Shown: positions 9,073-19,715, counted from the first letter of the stretch. The stretch: DNA of 64,000 nt from Myxococcaceae bacterium (GCA_016926755.1 JAFGNZ010000130.1:1-64000); one strand, 5' to 3'. The notes: a model not told the origin generated them from the letters alone. Numbers and translations: made by a program.

Positions 9073-9823
9073 AGCGCCCGCCAATCTCCGGGAACCGCTC
9101 GTAGGCGCGCAGCAGCGCCTCCAGGTGCGCGGGGTTGTCCAGATCCAGCGGCGCCTCCGTCAGCCGCACCACCCACCCGCCCGACGCCGTGCGCCGCGCC
9201 CGTGTGAGCAGCTCCGCGTCGCGCGCCGGGTCCGGGAACCCGAGAACCCGCGCCGCCGCGGCCGACCAGTAGTTCGCCCACCCCAAGCGACGCGCAATCT
9301 CGGGCGCACGGATGGAGTCTGGGAACTTGAGCGCTGGCAACCCTCGTGGTGGGACCCCCGGCTTACGAACCGGATCGACGGTCTGGCGTGAAATCTCCAC
9401 GGTCGCGTTGAACGGCGTCGCGTGCCCCCAGAACGCGCACGCTCCTTCCGCCACGGCTTCCAGCACCTCTACTACCGCCGCGATGCCTGCTGCGGACAAA
9501 GGCAGTCTGGCGTGGACTTCAAGCTGGGCCTGCCCGCCAGGGGAGCTGTTCGCCGAAACCTCCCAGCCAGACACCGATACATAGTCGCTCTCACTTCCGT
9601 TGTGGAGGAGCGGAAACTCTTTGACCGCCCCCTGTTCGACGAGCCATGCATCGCGATTCACCAGGAGGGTGCGCTGTCCCGCCTCGGACGTCGTCCACCC
9701 CAGTCGCAAGCCCGGCAATGCGCGCTCCATTCCATGAACGATGGCGAGAGGACGAACATCCTTGCCCACGAGTTCAGGCGCGTAGACGGTGATGCGAAGG
9801 TCATTCTCTCGAGCGGGCGGCAT
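9059..9823 (-). CDS. DUF5953 / Imm52-like protein (second copy)
   Basis: MPPARENDLRITVYAPELVGKDVRPLAIVHGMERALPGLRLGW... ending AYERFPEIGGRSTPP, clearly paralogous to 8013-8771. Confidence 0.8.
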   Translation of the reverse strand: MPPARENDLRITVYAPELVGKDVRPLAIVHGMERALPGLRLGWTTSEAGQRTLLVNRDAWLVEQGAVKEFPLLHNGSESDYVSVSGWEVSANSSPGGQAQLEVHARLPLSAAGIAAVVEVLEAVAEGACAFWGHATPFNATVEISRQTVDPVRKPGVPPRGLPALKFPDSIRAPEIARRLGWANYWSAAAARVLGFPDPARDAELLTRARRTASGGWVVRLTEAPLDLDNPAHLEALLRAYERFPEIGGRSTPP

Positions 9824-9915
9824 CTCAACACCAGTCCATGACGATGATCTGGAGGGTGTCATCGACACTCTCCAACGCTGCTTTGTGCGCGGCGCTGCGC
9901 ACGCCCACTCGAAAG

Positions 9916-10689
9916 TCAAACCCGCGGGTACACGTGGGCGCGGTGCCACGCCAGGTAGCGGCGATGCCCCTCCTTCAGGTTGGCGACACGCAGCGGCAGG
10001 TGCAGCCCCAGGAGGCTCCTCGCTTCGGCCGACAGCGTGCTCGCGACCATGACGCTTCCCTCGTCGTTGACCGTGATGAACCCCCGGTCGAAGGCCGCGT
10101 CCAGGTGCGGAGCCAGCAACAAGCCGTTGAACACGTCCAGCCGCTCGGCATCCGTCTCGCAGTCGGCCCACGGCTTGATGTGGCTCGCGCGCAGCAGCTC
10201 CTTCACCGCCAGGCCTGTCACCGCACACCGCCCATCCCAGAACTCCAGCAGGCCCGCGCGGAACACGTCCTGGCCCACGCGCTGCACCACCCACCGCTCG
10301 GCCTCGGTCGCTCGCGGCAACGACGCCACCCGGGCCGTGAACACGTGCAGCAGCTCGTCTGGCAGCGACCTCGACAACTGGAACGCGCGCCGCACCAGCC
10401 GATGCAGCGAGGGAAGGTCCGGCACGCTCCTGCCGGCCACCGCCCCTTTCGGCAGCGGCGACACCACGGGCGTGCCCAGACCCTCCAGCGCCGTCCCCAC
10501 GTGCGCCTGCGAGAACGCCACCAGGAACAACGTCTCCTGCGCGAAGTGCGTCAGCCAGATCTTCAGCGGCGCCTGCGTGCTGGCATACCCCAGCCAGGGG
10601 CCCACCCGGGGCAGCGCGATGTCAAAGCCGTTATCGGCCGCCGCCTTCTCCAGCCGAATGGCGATCGCGGGGTTCAGCGCGCTGGACAT
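9916..10689 (-). CDS. HNH endonuclease
   Basis: FWDGRCAVTGLAVKELLRASHIKPWADCETDAERLDVFNGLLLAPHLDAAFDRGFITV is a textbook HNH core. Confidence 0.9.
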   Translation of the reverse strand: MSSALNPAIAIRLEKAAADNGFDIALPRVGPWLGYASTQAPLKIWLTHFAQETLFLVAFSQAHVGTALEGLGTPVVSPLPKGAVAGRSVPDLPSLHRLVRRAFQLSRSLPDELLHVFTARVASLPRATEAERWVVQRVGQDVFRAGLLEFWDGRCAVTGLAVKELLRASHIKPWADCETDAERLDVFNGLLLAPHLDAAFDRGFITVNDEGSVMVASTLSAEARSLLGLHLPLRVANLKEGHRRYLAWHRAHVYPRV

Positions 10690-10784
10690 TCAGGGGACGC
10701 CTTCTCTCAGGGAGGGGCTGGACAAAGCGGTCCGCTTGTCAGACAGGTTCTCGCCACGCGCCGGAGTACTCGGCCAGTCCGCGC

Positions 10785-11591
10785 TCATGCCTGGGCTCCC
10801 CCGCGCTTCTTCCGGCCGGCCTCGCTCGCGTGGGCCACCCGCGGATCCGCCGGTGGCGGCGCGAGCACCGTGACGTACGGGGTGCCCGCGCGGATCGCCT
10901 CGGCCAGCTCGTCGTAGCGCTCGAGGATGAGGCGCTGGGTGCGGTACTCGCCGTGGGCCTTTTCGTCGTGCTTCCGGACCACCGGGAACGTGTCGAGCAC
11001 GTACGCGGTGTCTTCGCGCGAGAGCCCATAGAGGTGGAAGAAGGCGGCGTCCAGCTCGGCGCGGAGCAGGGCGCGCCGCTCGGGATCCCAACGGAATGGC
11101 GGCCCGTCGTAGCCGACGTCGCGCGCGAAGGACTCCAGGTCCCAGGCGGTGTACGTGAGTTCGAGGACGCGCGGCAGAATCCAGTCACGGATCAACGTCT
11201 GCTTTTCCCAGGGCGCTGGCATCTCATAGACGCTGGGTGCGAGGACCGGAAGCTGTTTCAGAATGAAATAGGTCAGCGACGTGCCGCCAATCTTCTGCCG
11301 AGCGGCGTAATCAAGGGCGAAGCCGCACAGATTGGCGTAAAGCGCCGCAAGCGCTCGCGGCTCCTTGTCTGACAATAGGAGCGGGAACTTGTGGTTCACG
11401 GCGACACGCGGAATCAGCGAAGCGATGACGGCTCTGTGATCCGTGCTCCGGCAGATGTCGCGCCAGCCGAGCAGCCACCCACGGTTCCAACGCCCATTGA
11501 GCCGCTCCTCCACTGTCCTCTCATCCACCCAGTATTGGGGCCGCGCGAAGTCGTACGGGTCCTCGGAGGGGCGACGGAGAGCTCGGGTATC
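10785..11591 (-). pseudogene. C-terminal fragment of an Eco57I/type IIG-like N6-DNA methyltransferase
   Basis: RPSEDPYDFARPQYWVDERTVEERLNGRWNRGWLLGWRDICRSTDHRAVIASLIPRVAVNHKFPLLL...; no upstream catalytic NPPY/SAM motifs; recognisable similarity begins only around 11591. Confidence 0.7.
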
Positions 11592-11610
11592 CCCTCTCGC
11601 CGATGCGCGG

Positions 11611-12450
11611 TCAGGGGCTAGGTGACGGGGGCGGTTCGTCCAGGCTCGCCAGGTTCTCCTCGGCGGCGCGGCGGAACCTCGGGACGACCTCCACGGCGAG
11701 CCAGTCGCGGATCTGCTGGCGTGCTCCTTCAAGATCCCCAGCATCCCGGAGTTCCGTCATCCGGTACATGGCGCTCTTGAGCCGGTCTGCGGCATCACGG
11801 AAGCGCCCCATGATCTGCCCGAGAAGCGCCCCGGCACTCTCAGGACTGGCTAGCGCCGGTTCCGTCTCTGTCTCGCTCATGCCCACGTCAGCGGCGGCCC
11901 GGCGAAGGAAGGCGCGCATCCCCTCGTTGAGTTCGAGCGGTTGCCCTTGCTGGACGCGGTGCAGAAGGACAGGGATCTGTTCACGGACGGAGAGCTTCGG
12001 ATCTGCCTGTCCGCTTGCGGCAACCGACTTGAGCCGGGTCACCTTGCGAAGCTGGGACTCGGCTATCCTCCGGTAGTGCGGAACGACCTCAACGGCGAGC
12101 ACCTCTTCCATCAGCCTGCCTGCGCCGTCCAGGTCGCCTGCATCCTGGAGGTCGGATGCCTGGATTTCAGCCTTGCAGAGACGGTCCGAGCCCTCATCGA
12201 TGCGGCGTGTGATCTCTCCAAGCAGCGTTTTCGGGTCTGCCACGGGGAGCGGCGCGAGAGCACGAACGGTAGTGACGCGGGATCCCGTGGAACAGCCTCC
12301 CATCAGGAGTATGTCCGAACTCCAGCTTGCCATGATGAGCGATCCAGACGTGAAGAGCCGCAAGCGTGCTGGCTGGCTGGAAGTCGCTGATCGGTTGGAG
12401 GCGGCGATAGGTGAAGAGACCGGATCTTCGGGTGGGTCCGAACGCCTCAC
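11611..12450 (-). CDS. DUSAM-domain protein, two repeats (start uncertain)
   Basis: LLGEITRRIDEGSDRL..LQDAGDLDGAGRLMEEVLAVEVVPHYRRIAESQL and LLGQIMGRFRDAADRL..LRDAGDLEGARQQIRDWLAVEVVPRFRRAAEENL. Confidence 0.7.
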   Translation of the reverse strand: MRRSDPPEDPVSSPIAASNRSATSSQPARLRLFTSGSLIMASWSSDILLMGGCSTGSRVTTVRALAPLPVADPKTLLGEITRRIDEGSDRLCKAEIQASDLQDAGDLDGAGRLMEEVLAVEVVPHYRRIAESQLRKVTRLKSVAASGQADPKLSVREQIPVLLHRVQQGQPLELNEGMRAFLRRAAADVGMSETETEPALASPESAGALLGQIMGRFRDAADRLKSAMYRMTELRDAGDLEGARQQIRDWLAVEVVPRFRRAAEENLASLDEPPPSPSP

Positions 12451-12457
12451 ATGACAG

Positions 12458-14158
12458 CTACGGCGCGGCGGGAGCGGCCCTCGGCATGGCGGCTTGGAGT
12501 GCCAGGCTCAGGATGACGACCAGCGTGCAGCCGATCACGTTGAACCAGAGATAGCCGATGCTGCTGAACGCGAAGAGGGCCACCACCGTCGCCTGCGAGA
12601 TCAGCGCGGCGATGAAGACCGCATGCCCCCGAACGCCCCGGAGGAAGAAGGCCACCAGGAAGATGCCGAGCACCGTCCCATAAAAGATGGACCCCAGGAT
12701 GTTCACCGCCTGGATCAGGTTGTCCAACAGCGACGCGAAGCTCGCGAACGCCACGGCGACCAGGCCCCAGAAGACCGTGAACGCCTTGGAGGCAATCAGG
12801 ACATGGCGATCCGAGGCGTCGGGCCGGAAGACACGCCGGTAGAAGTCGATCGTGGTCGTCGTCCCCAGCGCGGTGAGCTCGCCCGCCACCGAGCTCATGG
12901 CCGCCGCCAGGATGACCGTGATGAGCAGCCCGAACAGGCCACTGGGCAGCCAGCCCTTCACGAACGAGACGAAGATGTAGTCCGAGTCCTTGGTCTCCGC
13001 CTTCGGCAAGGCTCGCGAGACCACGGCCTTGGCCTCCTTCCGGAGGGCGTCCGCCGTCCGCGCAGCCTCCCGGAGGCGCTCGCGCGCGCCCGCCTCGGCG
13101 GCCTCGTCCCCAGCCTCGCGCGCCGCCAGGTAGCGCTCCACCTCGGCGCGCTTGTCGCCCTGCACCTGCGCCCACTTCGACTCGATCGCCCCGAGCTCTC
13201 CCGCCTGCTCGGTCGCCTGCACGCGCGTGCGGAGGGACTCGTTGAAGAGCAGCGGCGGCGCGGTGAACTGGTAGAACACGAAGACCAGGATCCCGACGAA
13301 CAGGATCAGGAACTGCATCGGGATCTTCAGGACGCCGTTGAACAGCAGCCCGAGCCGACTCTCGGTGATGGAGCGCCCCGTCAGGTAGCGGCCCACCTGG
13401 GACTGATCCGTCCCGAAGTACGACAAGGACAGGAAGAGCCCGCCCGTGATGCCGGACCAGAAGTTGTAGCGGTCCTCGAGGTTGAAGTCGAAGCTGACCA
13501 CGTTCATCCGGCCGAACGCGCCCGCGACGTCAACGGCGCGGCCGAGCGACACGTGCTCGGGCAGCCGCCAGACGATCACGACGGCGGCCACCACCATGCC
13601 CCCGAGCATCACCACCATCTGCTGCTTCTGCGTCTGCGCGACGGCCTTGGAGCCGCCCGTCACCGTGTAGAGGATGACGACTCCGCCCATGGCCACGATG
13701 GTCGGCTCGAGCGGCCAACCGAGGATCGTCGAGAGGATGATGGCGGGGGCGTAGATGGTGATGCCCGCGGCCAGCCCACGCTGGATCAGGAAGAGGAACG
13801 CGCCCAGCAGGCGCGTCTTCATGTCGAAGCGCGACTCCAGGTACTCGTAGGCCGTGTAGACCTTCAGCCGGTAGTAGATGGGCACGAAGACGGCGCTGAT
13901 GATCACCATCGCGATCGGCAGCCCGAAGTAGAACTGCACGAAGCGCATCCCGTCCTCGTAGGCCTGGCCCGGGACGGACAGGAAGGTGATGGCGCTGGCC
14001 TGCGTGGCCATGACCGACAGCCCGATGGTGGTCCAGCGCAGCTCGTAGCTGCCGCGAAGGTACTCCTCGCTGGTGCGCTGGCCGCGCGTCTTCCAGATGC
14101 CCCACCCCACGATGAACGCCGTCGTCCCGAGGAGGACCAGCCAGTCGAGCAGTGTCAC
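12458..14158 (-). CDS. sodium:solute symporter (SSS family)
   Basis: Multi-TM; TSEEYLRGSYELRWTTIGLSVMATQASAITFLSVPGQAY, VGRYLTGRSITESRLGLLFNG. Confidence 0.93.
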   Translation of the reverse strand: MTLLDWLVLLGTTAFIVGWGIWKTRGQRTSEEYLRGSYELRWTTIGLSVMATQASAITFLSVPGQAYEDGMRFVQFYFGLPIAMVIISAVFVPIYYRLKVYTAYEYLESRFDMKTRLLGAFLFLIQRGLAAGITIYAPAIILSTILGWPLEPTIVAMGGVVILYTVTGGSKAVAQTQKQQMVVMLGGMVVAAVVIVWRLPEHVSLGRAVDVAGAFGRMNVVSFDFNLEDRYNFWSGITGGLFLSLSYFGTDQSQVGRYLTGRSITESRLGLLFNGVLKIPMQFLILFVGILVFVFYQFTAPPLLFNESLRTRVQATEQAGELGAIESKWAQVQGDKRAEVERYLAAREAGDEAAEAGARERLREAARTADALRKEAKAVVSRALPKAETKDSDYIFVSFVKGWLPSGLFGLLITVILAAAMSSVAGELTALGTTTTIDFYRRVFRPDASDRHVLIASKAFTVFWGLVAVAFASFASLLDNLIQAVNILGSIFYGTVLGIFLVAFFLRGVRGHAVFIAALISQATVVALFAFSSIGYLWFNVIGCTLVVILSLALQAAMPRAAPAAP

Positions 14159-14325
14159 GCGTAGGCCCAGGTGATCGCCCAGAACAGGGCGACGAGCAGG
14201 GCAAGGGTGCCCAGCACGAAGAGGTAGATGTTGCGCCAGGATCCGAGCAGGGGCGGCGCGTCATCGAGCTCGGGCCTCGACGTGGAGGCCGCGCCCGGTA
14301 CAGGAGGCTTCGATTCGGAGCTCAT
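14155..14325 (-). CDS. 56-aa single-TM membrane protein
   Basis: MSSESKPPVPGAAST...GSWRNIYLFVLGTLALLVALFWAITWAYA; 4-bp overlaps with both neighbours. Confidence 0.75.
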   Translation of the reverse strand: MSSESKPPVPGAASTSRPELDDAPPLLGSWRNIYLFVLGTLALLVALFWAITWAYA

Positions 14326-16802
14326 TGGGCGAGCAGGTTCGCGAGCAGCCGGTAGGCACCGGGCACGCCCGCGGGGAGTTGGCGGAAGAACGCGATCCCC
14401 GTGTACACGAAGGCTCCCTTGCCGTGACGGGCGACGAGCAGTCCGCCGTGGAGCGGCTGCTCCCCGGGATCGTTCATGGCGAACACGGGCCGGTAGCGCT
14501 CGTCCCACTTCGAGGCGAAGTACAGGCCCCGCTCCTGGACCCAGCCCTCGAAGTCAGCGGGCCCGAGACGGTTGGGCGCGCTCAGGACTGGCTCTCCCGC
14601 GGAGATCGGCGTCATCGCCGCGGTCTCGTCCGTCACCCGATCGCGGCCGATCTCGAACGGGTACGGGCTGATGAGCCCGGCGAGCGGGCCCACGCGGCTG
14701 TTGGTGTTGTACTGCACGATCAGCCGCCCTCCCCGCTCCACGTACCGCAGGAGCCGCTCGCGGTGGAGCGCCAGGCGCGGGTTGGCATTGAAGGCGCGCA
14801 CTCCCACCAGGATGGCCTCGAGGCCCTCGAGCTTCTCGGTGGCCAGGCGCTCCTCGGGCAGCAACGTCACCTCGTACCCGACGGCGGCCAGGCTCTCGGC
14901 CACGCGATCACCCGGCCCGGGGATGTAGCCGATCCGACGCACCTTCGTGGCGAGGGTGAAGGGCACCAGGGTGGCCTCGGAGGGCTGGCGCACCGCCTGC
15001 GGCGGGATGTGCTCATGGCTCACCGCGCGCACGCGCCACGACTCGGTGCGTCCACCACTCTCGACGAGGACGCGCAGGCGGCCCCGCTCGGTCGCGCCCC
15101 TGGGCGGGGTGAGCTGGAACCTCACCGTGCGCTCGTCACCGCGCGCGCTCAGCTGGAACGGCGCCTCCGCGGGCTCCACGCGCCAGCCCTGTGGCACCTC
15201 GAGCCGGACCTTGCCCGCGGCGTCAGCCCGCCCCGCGGCGAGCACCACCTGCACGGACTGGGGCGCGCCGTTGGGGAACATGAGGACCTCCCGGGCGAGC
15301 GTCGCGGTGACGGCAGGCACGATCTCGAAGGCCCGGTAGAGCTCGCCGCGCACCGGATCGACCCACGCGTAGACCACCGGCCGGACCCCCGTGAAGCGCT
15401 TGCCCCCAAGCTCGTAGGTGAACGTCACGGACAAGGCGGGATCGCCCTCGGGACGACCGATGAGCGCCCGATCCGCCACCTCGAAGAGCCCTCCCGCGAC
15501 GGGCTTGCGCAGCCAGTAGGGCGTCGAGATCGCTGCCTCCGCCGGCAGCGTCACCGTCTTGGAGAGCTTGAAGGGCGCCTTGTCGGCCAGCTCGGCGCCG
15601 ACCGCCACCGACTCGCCCCCCGGCAGCGTCACGCTCACGAGCCGCATCGCGGCGGGCGAGCGGTTCAGCGCCATCAGGTTCAGCGCCACCTGTCCGCCTG
15701 GGACGGCCGTCGCCTCCGCGGCGCGCGCCTCGAGGAACAGGCCCGCGCACGCGGCCAGGAGCTCCTCCGTCTCACGCAGCTTGATCGCCTTCCAGCGGTT
15801 GTCGTCAGGCAGGGCCGAGATCGCCTCGTGGACTCGCAGGAGCGCCGGGATGCCGCGGTGAGGCGCGCGCGGATCAAAGCCCTTCACCGCCTCCTCCACG
15901 GCCCGGGTGACCTTCTCGGTGCCGCTCCACCGCCGCCAGGTGAGCTCCAGCCCCTCGAAGGGCTCCGCCTTCGGGCGCACCCCGGCCAGGGGCGAGAAGT
16001 ACTCCGACAGCGAGCCGCGATCCGCCGGCACCCCGAAGCCCTGGCTCTTGTGCTGGCTGCGGCTCTCCGCCGCGATCTCCCCCCAGGAGCGCCCGAGGAG
16101 TGGATCGTAGCCGCCCACGTCCACCTTCAGGTACGCGGACATGTCCGCGTTGGGCCCCAGGTTCCACGTCGAGACGTTGTACAGCAGCCGGTCCGTCTTC
16201 CACGGCTGGAGCGCTCCGAGCTGCTCGGGGAAGCGCGTCGGGTCAGCCGCCGCCGCGAAGGCCTCCTCGGCCAGCAGCGCCGAGGCCGTGTGGTGGCCAT
16301 GGTTCGGCGGCCGGGTGGTGAAGCGCGTCACGATCACATCCGGCCGGAAGCGGCGAATGGCGAGCACGACATCAGCCAGCACCGGGTCACGCCCCCAGCT
16401 GCGCAGCGTCTCGTCGGCGCTCTTGGAATAGCCAAAGTCCCGCGCCCGCGTGAAGAGCTGCTCCGCACCGTCGATGCGCCGCGCCGCGAGCAGCTCCTGC
16501 GTGCGGATGAGCCCGAGCAGCTCATCCTGCTCGGTCCCAATGAGGTTCTGCCCGCCGTCCCCGCGCGTCATCGAGAGGTACCCCGCCCGGAGGCCCCGCT
16601 CGCCCACCGCCCAGGCGAGCAGCCGCGTGTTCTCGTCATCGGGGTGGGCCGCCACGTAGAGCATGCTCCCCACCACACCGAGGCGCCGGAGCCCCGCCGC
16701 GATCTCTCCGGCATGAGGCTGCCGAGGGGTTTGCGCGAGTGCCGTCGACCAGACTCCCAAGCTCATGGCCAGCGTCGTTCCGAGAATGACCAGGTTGCGC
16801 AT
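14322..16802 (-). CDS. PIG-L family deacetylase (large, secreted)
   Basis: Signal peptide MRNLVILGTTLAMSLGVWSTALAQ; GSMLYVAAHPDDENTRLLAW...MTRGDGGQN; HGHHTAS. Confidence 0.92.
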   Translation of the reverse strand: MRNLVILGTTLAMSLGVWSTALAQTPRQPHAGEIAAGLRRLGVVGSMLYVAAHPDDENTRLLAWAVGERGLRAGYLSMTRGDGGQNLIGTEQDELLGLIRTQELLAARRIDGAEQLFTRARDFGYSKSADETLRSWGRDPVLADVVLAIRRFRPDVIVTRFTTRPPNHGHHTASALLAEEAFAAAADPTRFPEQLGALQPWKTDRLLYNVSTWNLGPNADMSAYLKVDVGGYDPLLGRSWGEIAAESRSQHKSQGFGVPADRGSLSEYFSPLAGVRPKAEPFEGLELTWRRWSGTEKVTRAVEEAVKGFDPRAPHRGIPALLRVHEAISALPDDNRWKAIKLRETEELLAACAGLFLEARAAEATAVPGGQVALNLMALNRSPAAMRLVSVTLPGGESVAVGAELADKAPFKLSKTVTLPAEAAISTPYWLRKPVAGGLFEVADRALIGRPEGDPALSVTFTYELGGKRFTGVRPVVYAWVDPVRGELYRAFEIVPAVTATLAREVLMFPNGAPQSVQVVLAAGRADAAGKVRLEVPQGWRVEPAEAPFQLSARGDERTVRFQLTPPRGATERGRLRVLVESGGRTESWRVRAVSHEHIPPQAVRQPSEATLVPFTLATKVRRIGYIPGPGDRVAESLAAVGYEVTLLPEERLATEKLEGLEAILVGVRAFNANPRLALHRERLLRYVERGGRLIVQYNTNSRVGPLAGLISPYPFEIGRDRVTDETAAMTPISAGEPVLSAPNRLGPADFEGWVQERGLYFASKWDERYRPVFAMNDPGEQPLHGGLLVARHGKGAFVYTGIAFFRQLPAGVPGAYRLLANLLAQ

Positions 16803-16896
16803 TCGCGCGGACCCTAACAACAAGCCCGCGCCGATGCCCTGAAGAATCCACGCCGCCGCGAGCCAGGGGACTGCCCGCCTCCCCTGTCGCCTCGGT

Positions 16897-18549
16897 GTGC
16901 CGGACCTGCTATCACCACGCCCCGTGACGTCCTCGTTCTCTGGCTCCTGGCTCCAGGGTGAGCCGCGCGCCCTCTCCTTCCTCCCAGATCGCTTCCGCCA
17001 CCGTGCCGCCCGCGCCGAGGCCGTCGCCGCTGCCGCGTCCCGCACCGTGCCCTCCGCGCTCCATGAGGCGCTCGTGGCCCGGAATGCGCGCCTGCCGCCG
17101 AGCCCCGCCCGCGAGCGCCACCTGGAGCTGCTCGCCAGGCCCGGCACCGTCGCCGTGGTGACGGGCCAGCAGGTGGGGCTCTTCCTGGGGCCGCTCTTCA
17201 CGATCTACAAGGCCGCCTCCGCGATCGTCGCGGCCCGGGCGCTCGCCGAGGAGACCGGCCGCCCTTGCGTCCCCATCTTCTGGCTGCAGACCGAGGACCA
17301 CGATCTCCCCGAGATCGATCACTGCCTCACCCCGCGCGGCGCGGGCGAGCCCCTGCGCGTGGCCCTGGAGCACGCCGACGCGGCCACCTCGCGGATCCCG
17401 GTCGCCCACCGACGCCTGGGCGAGGGCGTCACCCGTGCGCTCTCCGCGCTCCGCACCGAGCTGGGCAGCCAGCCCCACGCGGCCGAGCACCTGGGGCTGC
17501 TCGAGCGCGCCTACCGCCCCGAGGCGACGCTGGTGGACGCCTTCGCGGAGGTCCTCTCCACCGTCTTCGCGGAGGAGGGGCTCGTGTTCCTCGATCCGCG
17601 TGACGCGCGCCTCGCACCGCTGGCCGCGCCTGTCCACCGTCGGGCGCTCACGGAGGCCTCGGCCATCGCCGCCGGGCTCGCCGAGCGGGGGAACGCGCTC
17701 GCCGAGGCCGGCTTCTCCGAGCAGGTGCACGTCCGTCCGGGCGCGCCGCTCAGCTTCTTCTCGCCCGAGGGAGTCGAGGGTGCGCGCTACCGCCTCGATC
17801 CCGCCTCCCCAGGCTCCTGGAGCCTCGTGGGCCACCCCGAGGGCGCCTCCGTGACGACGCCCGAGCTCCTCGCCTGGCTCGAGCGCGAGCCGCTCCGCTT
17901 CACGACTTCGGCCCTGCTACGCCCGATCCTCCAGGACACCTGGCTGCCCACCGCGGCGTACGTGGGCGGGCCGGGGGAGATCGCGTACTTCGCCCAGCTC
18001 GCGCCGCTCTATGCGCACGTGGGCCTCCCGCTGCCGCTCATCGTCCCGCGAGCCCGGTTCCGCGTGCTCGACGACCGCACGCGCGGCCTGCTGGACAAGC
18101 TGAGGCTCGCGCCAGATGACGTGACCACCCCGCGTCACGAGCTGCTCGCCCTCCTGTCCGCCCGTGGCGCCGGAGAGGGCTTCGATCCTCCCGAGGCCGT
18201 CGAGGCCCGCCTCATGGGCGCCCTCGCGCCTGAGCTCTCCCGCCTCGGCGAGCGCATGGCCAGCCTCGATCCGAGCTTCGCCCATGCCATCGAGCGCACC
18301 GAGGAGAGCGTCCGCGGAGCCCTCTCCCGCCTCGTGGCCAAGTACGGCCGGGCCATCGCCCAGCGCGATCAGGTGACCGTCGAGCGCGTGGATCGGCTGC
18401 GGGCCTATCTCACGCCCGAGGGCGCCCCGCAGGAGCGCATCTACGGGCTGCCCTACTACGCGAGCCGCTTCGGGACTCGCGCCTTCACGCGGCTCGTCCT
18501 GGAGACGTGCCCGCCCTTCTCGGGCGAGCTCAGGGATCTGAGGCCGTGA
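16897..18549 (+). CDS. bshC: bacillithiol biosynthesis cysteine-adding enzyme BshC
   Basis: [55 protein letters not shown]; followed by bshA. Confidence 0.93.
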   Translation: MPDLLSPRPVTSSFSGSWLQGEPRALSFLPDRFRHRAARAEAVAAAASRTVPSALHEALVARNARLPPSPARERHLELLARPGTVAVVTGQQVGLFLGPLFTIYKAASAIVAARALAEETGRPCVPIFWLQTEDHDLPEIDHCLTPRGAGEPLRVALEHADAATSRIPVAHRRLGEGVTRALSALRTELGSQPHAAEHLGLLERAYRPEATLVDAFAEVLSTVFAEEGLVFLDPRDARLAPLAAPVHRRALTEASAIAAGLAERGNALAEAGFSEQVHVRPGAPLSFFSPEGVEGARYRLDPASPGSWSLVGHPEGASVTTPELLAWLEREPLRFTTSALLRPILQDTWLPTAAYVGGPGEIAYFAQLAPLYAHVGLPLPLIVPRARFRVLDDRTRGLLDKLRLAPDDVTTPRHELLALLSARGAGEGFDPPEAVEARLMGALAPELSRLGERMASLDPSFAHAIERTEESVRGALSRLVAKYGRAIAQRDQVTVERVDRLRAYLTPEGAPQERIYGLPYYASRFGTRAFTRLVLETCPPFSGELRDLRP

Positions 18550-19715
18550 GTGCGACTGACCGCCTCAACCTGGGCATCACCTGCTTCCCCACCTTCGGTG
18601 GCAGCGGCCTGATCGCGACCGAGATCGGGCTGGCGATGGCGGATCGCGGCCACCGCGTCCACTTCATCGCGCGGGATCTGCCGGTGCGCCTCCACGGCAC
18701 GAGCCGGCAGGTGCTCTTCCACGAGGTGACCGAGAGCGACTACCCGGCGCTCCAGCACGCGGGGACGTACCCGCTGGCGCTGGCCTCCAAGATGATCGAG
18801 GTCGCCAGCTACGAGCGCCTGGACATCCTGCACGTCCACTACGCGGTTCCCCACGCCACGGCCGCGTGGATGGCCCGCGAGGTGCTGGGAGACAAGGCGC
18901 CGCGCATCGTGACGACGCTCCACGGGACGGACACCACGCTCGTGGGCACGGATCCCAGCTACCTGCCCATCACGCGCTTCTCCATCCTGCGCAGCGACGC
19001 GGTGACGGCGCCCTCGGAGTTCCTCCGGCGAGCCACCTGGGAGGGCTTTGGCATCCCGGAGACCTTCCCCATCGAGGTCATCCCCAACTTCGTGGACACG
19101 GAGCGCTACGCGCCCGCCCGTGATCGGGCCTGCCTGCGCGAGCTCTTCCCCGCGCTGGGAGAGGACGAGCCCGTCCTCATCCACGTCTCGAACTTCCGGC
19201 CGGTCAAGCGCGTCGGGGACGTGGTGGCCACCTTCGCGGAGGTCCACCGCCGCCTCCCCTGCCGGCTGATCATGATCGGTGACGGCCCCGAGCGCTCCCC
19301 CGCCGAGCGCAGGCTGCGGGAGCTGGGGCTCGAGGAGCGCGTGGCCTTCCTGGGCAAGCAGGAGCACTTCGTGGAGCTGCTCGCCGCGGCCGACGTCTTC
19401 CTCCTCCCAAGCGAGCAGGAGAGCTTCGGCCTCGCCGCGCTGGAGGCGCTGAGCTGCGGCGTCCCCGTGGTCGCCAGCGACATTGGCGGCATCCCGGAGC
19501 TGATCGATCCCGGGGTGACGGGCTACCTCGCGCCGGTGGGCGACGTGGGGGCCATGGCCGAGCACGTCCTGGCGCTCGTGAGCGAGCCTGCCCGCTGGAG
19601 CGCCTTCTCGCGCCGGGCCCGCGAGCGCGTGCTCGCGCGCTTCAGGCTCTCGCCGGCCATCGACCGCTACGAGGCGCTCTACCGTCGCCTCGTAGCGGGG
19701 CGCGCGGGGCGCTGA
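18546..19715 (+). CDS. bshA: N-acetyl-alpha-D-glucosaminyl L-malate synthase BshA
   Basis: GTG start overlapping the bshC stop; [43 protein letters not shown] ... glycosyltransferase family 4 motifs. Confidence 0.93.
   Translation: MSATDRLNLGITCFPTFGGSGLIATEIGLAMADRGHRVHFIARDLPVRLHGTSRQVLFHEVTESDYPALQHAGTYPLALASKMIEVASYERLDILHVHYAVPHATAAWMAREVLGDKAPRIVTTLHGTDTTLVGTDPSYLPITRFSILRSDAVTAPSEFLRRATWEGFGIPETFPIEVIPNFVDTERYAPARDRACLRELFPALGEDEPVLIHVSNFRPVKRVGDVVATFAEVHRRLPCRLIMIGDGPERSPAERRLRELGLEERVAFLGKQEHFVELLAAADVFLLPSEQESFGLAALEALSCGVPVVASDIGGIPELIDPGVTGYLAPVGDVGAMAEHVLALVSEPARWSAFSRRARERVLARFRLSPAIDRYEALYRRLVAGRAGR

Noticed and set aside
12494-16817. Long plus-strand ORFs (556 and 830 aa)
   Set aside because: Antisense to the SSS symporter and PIG-L genes; composition is a codon-shadow artefact.
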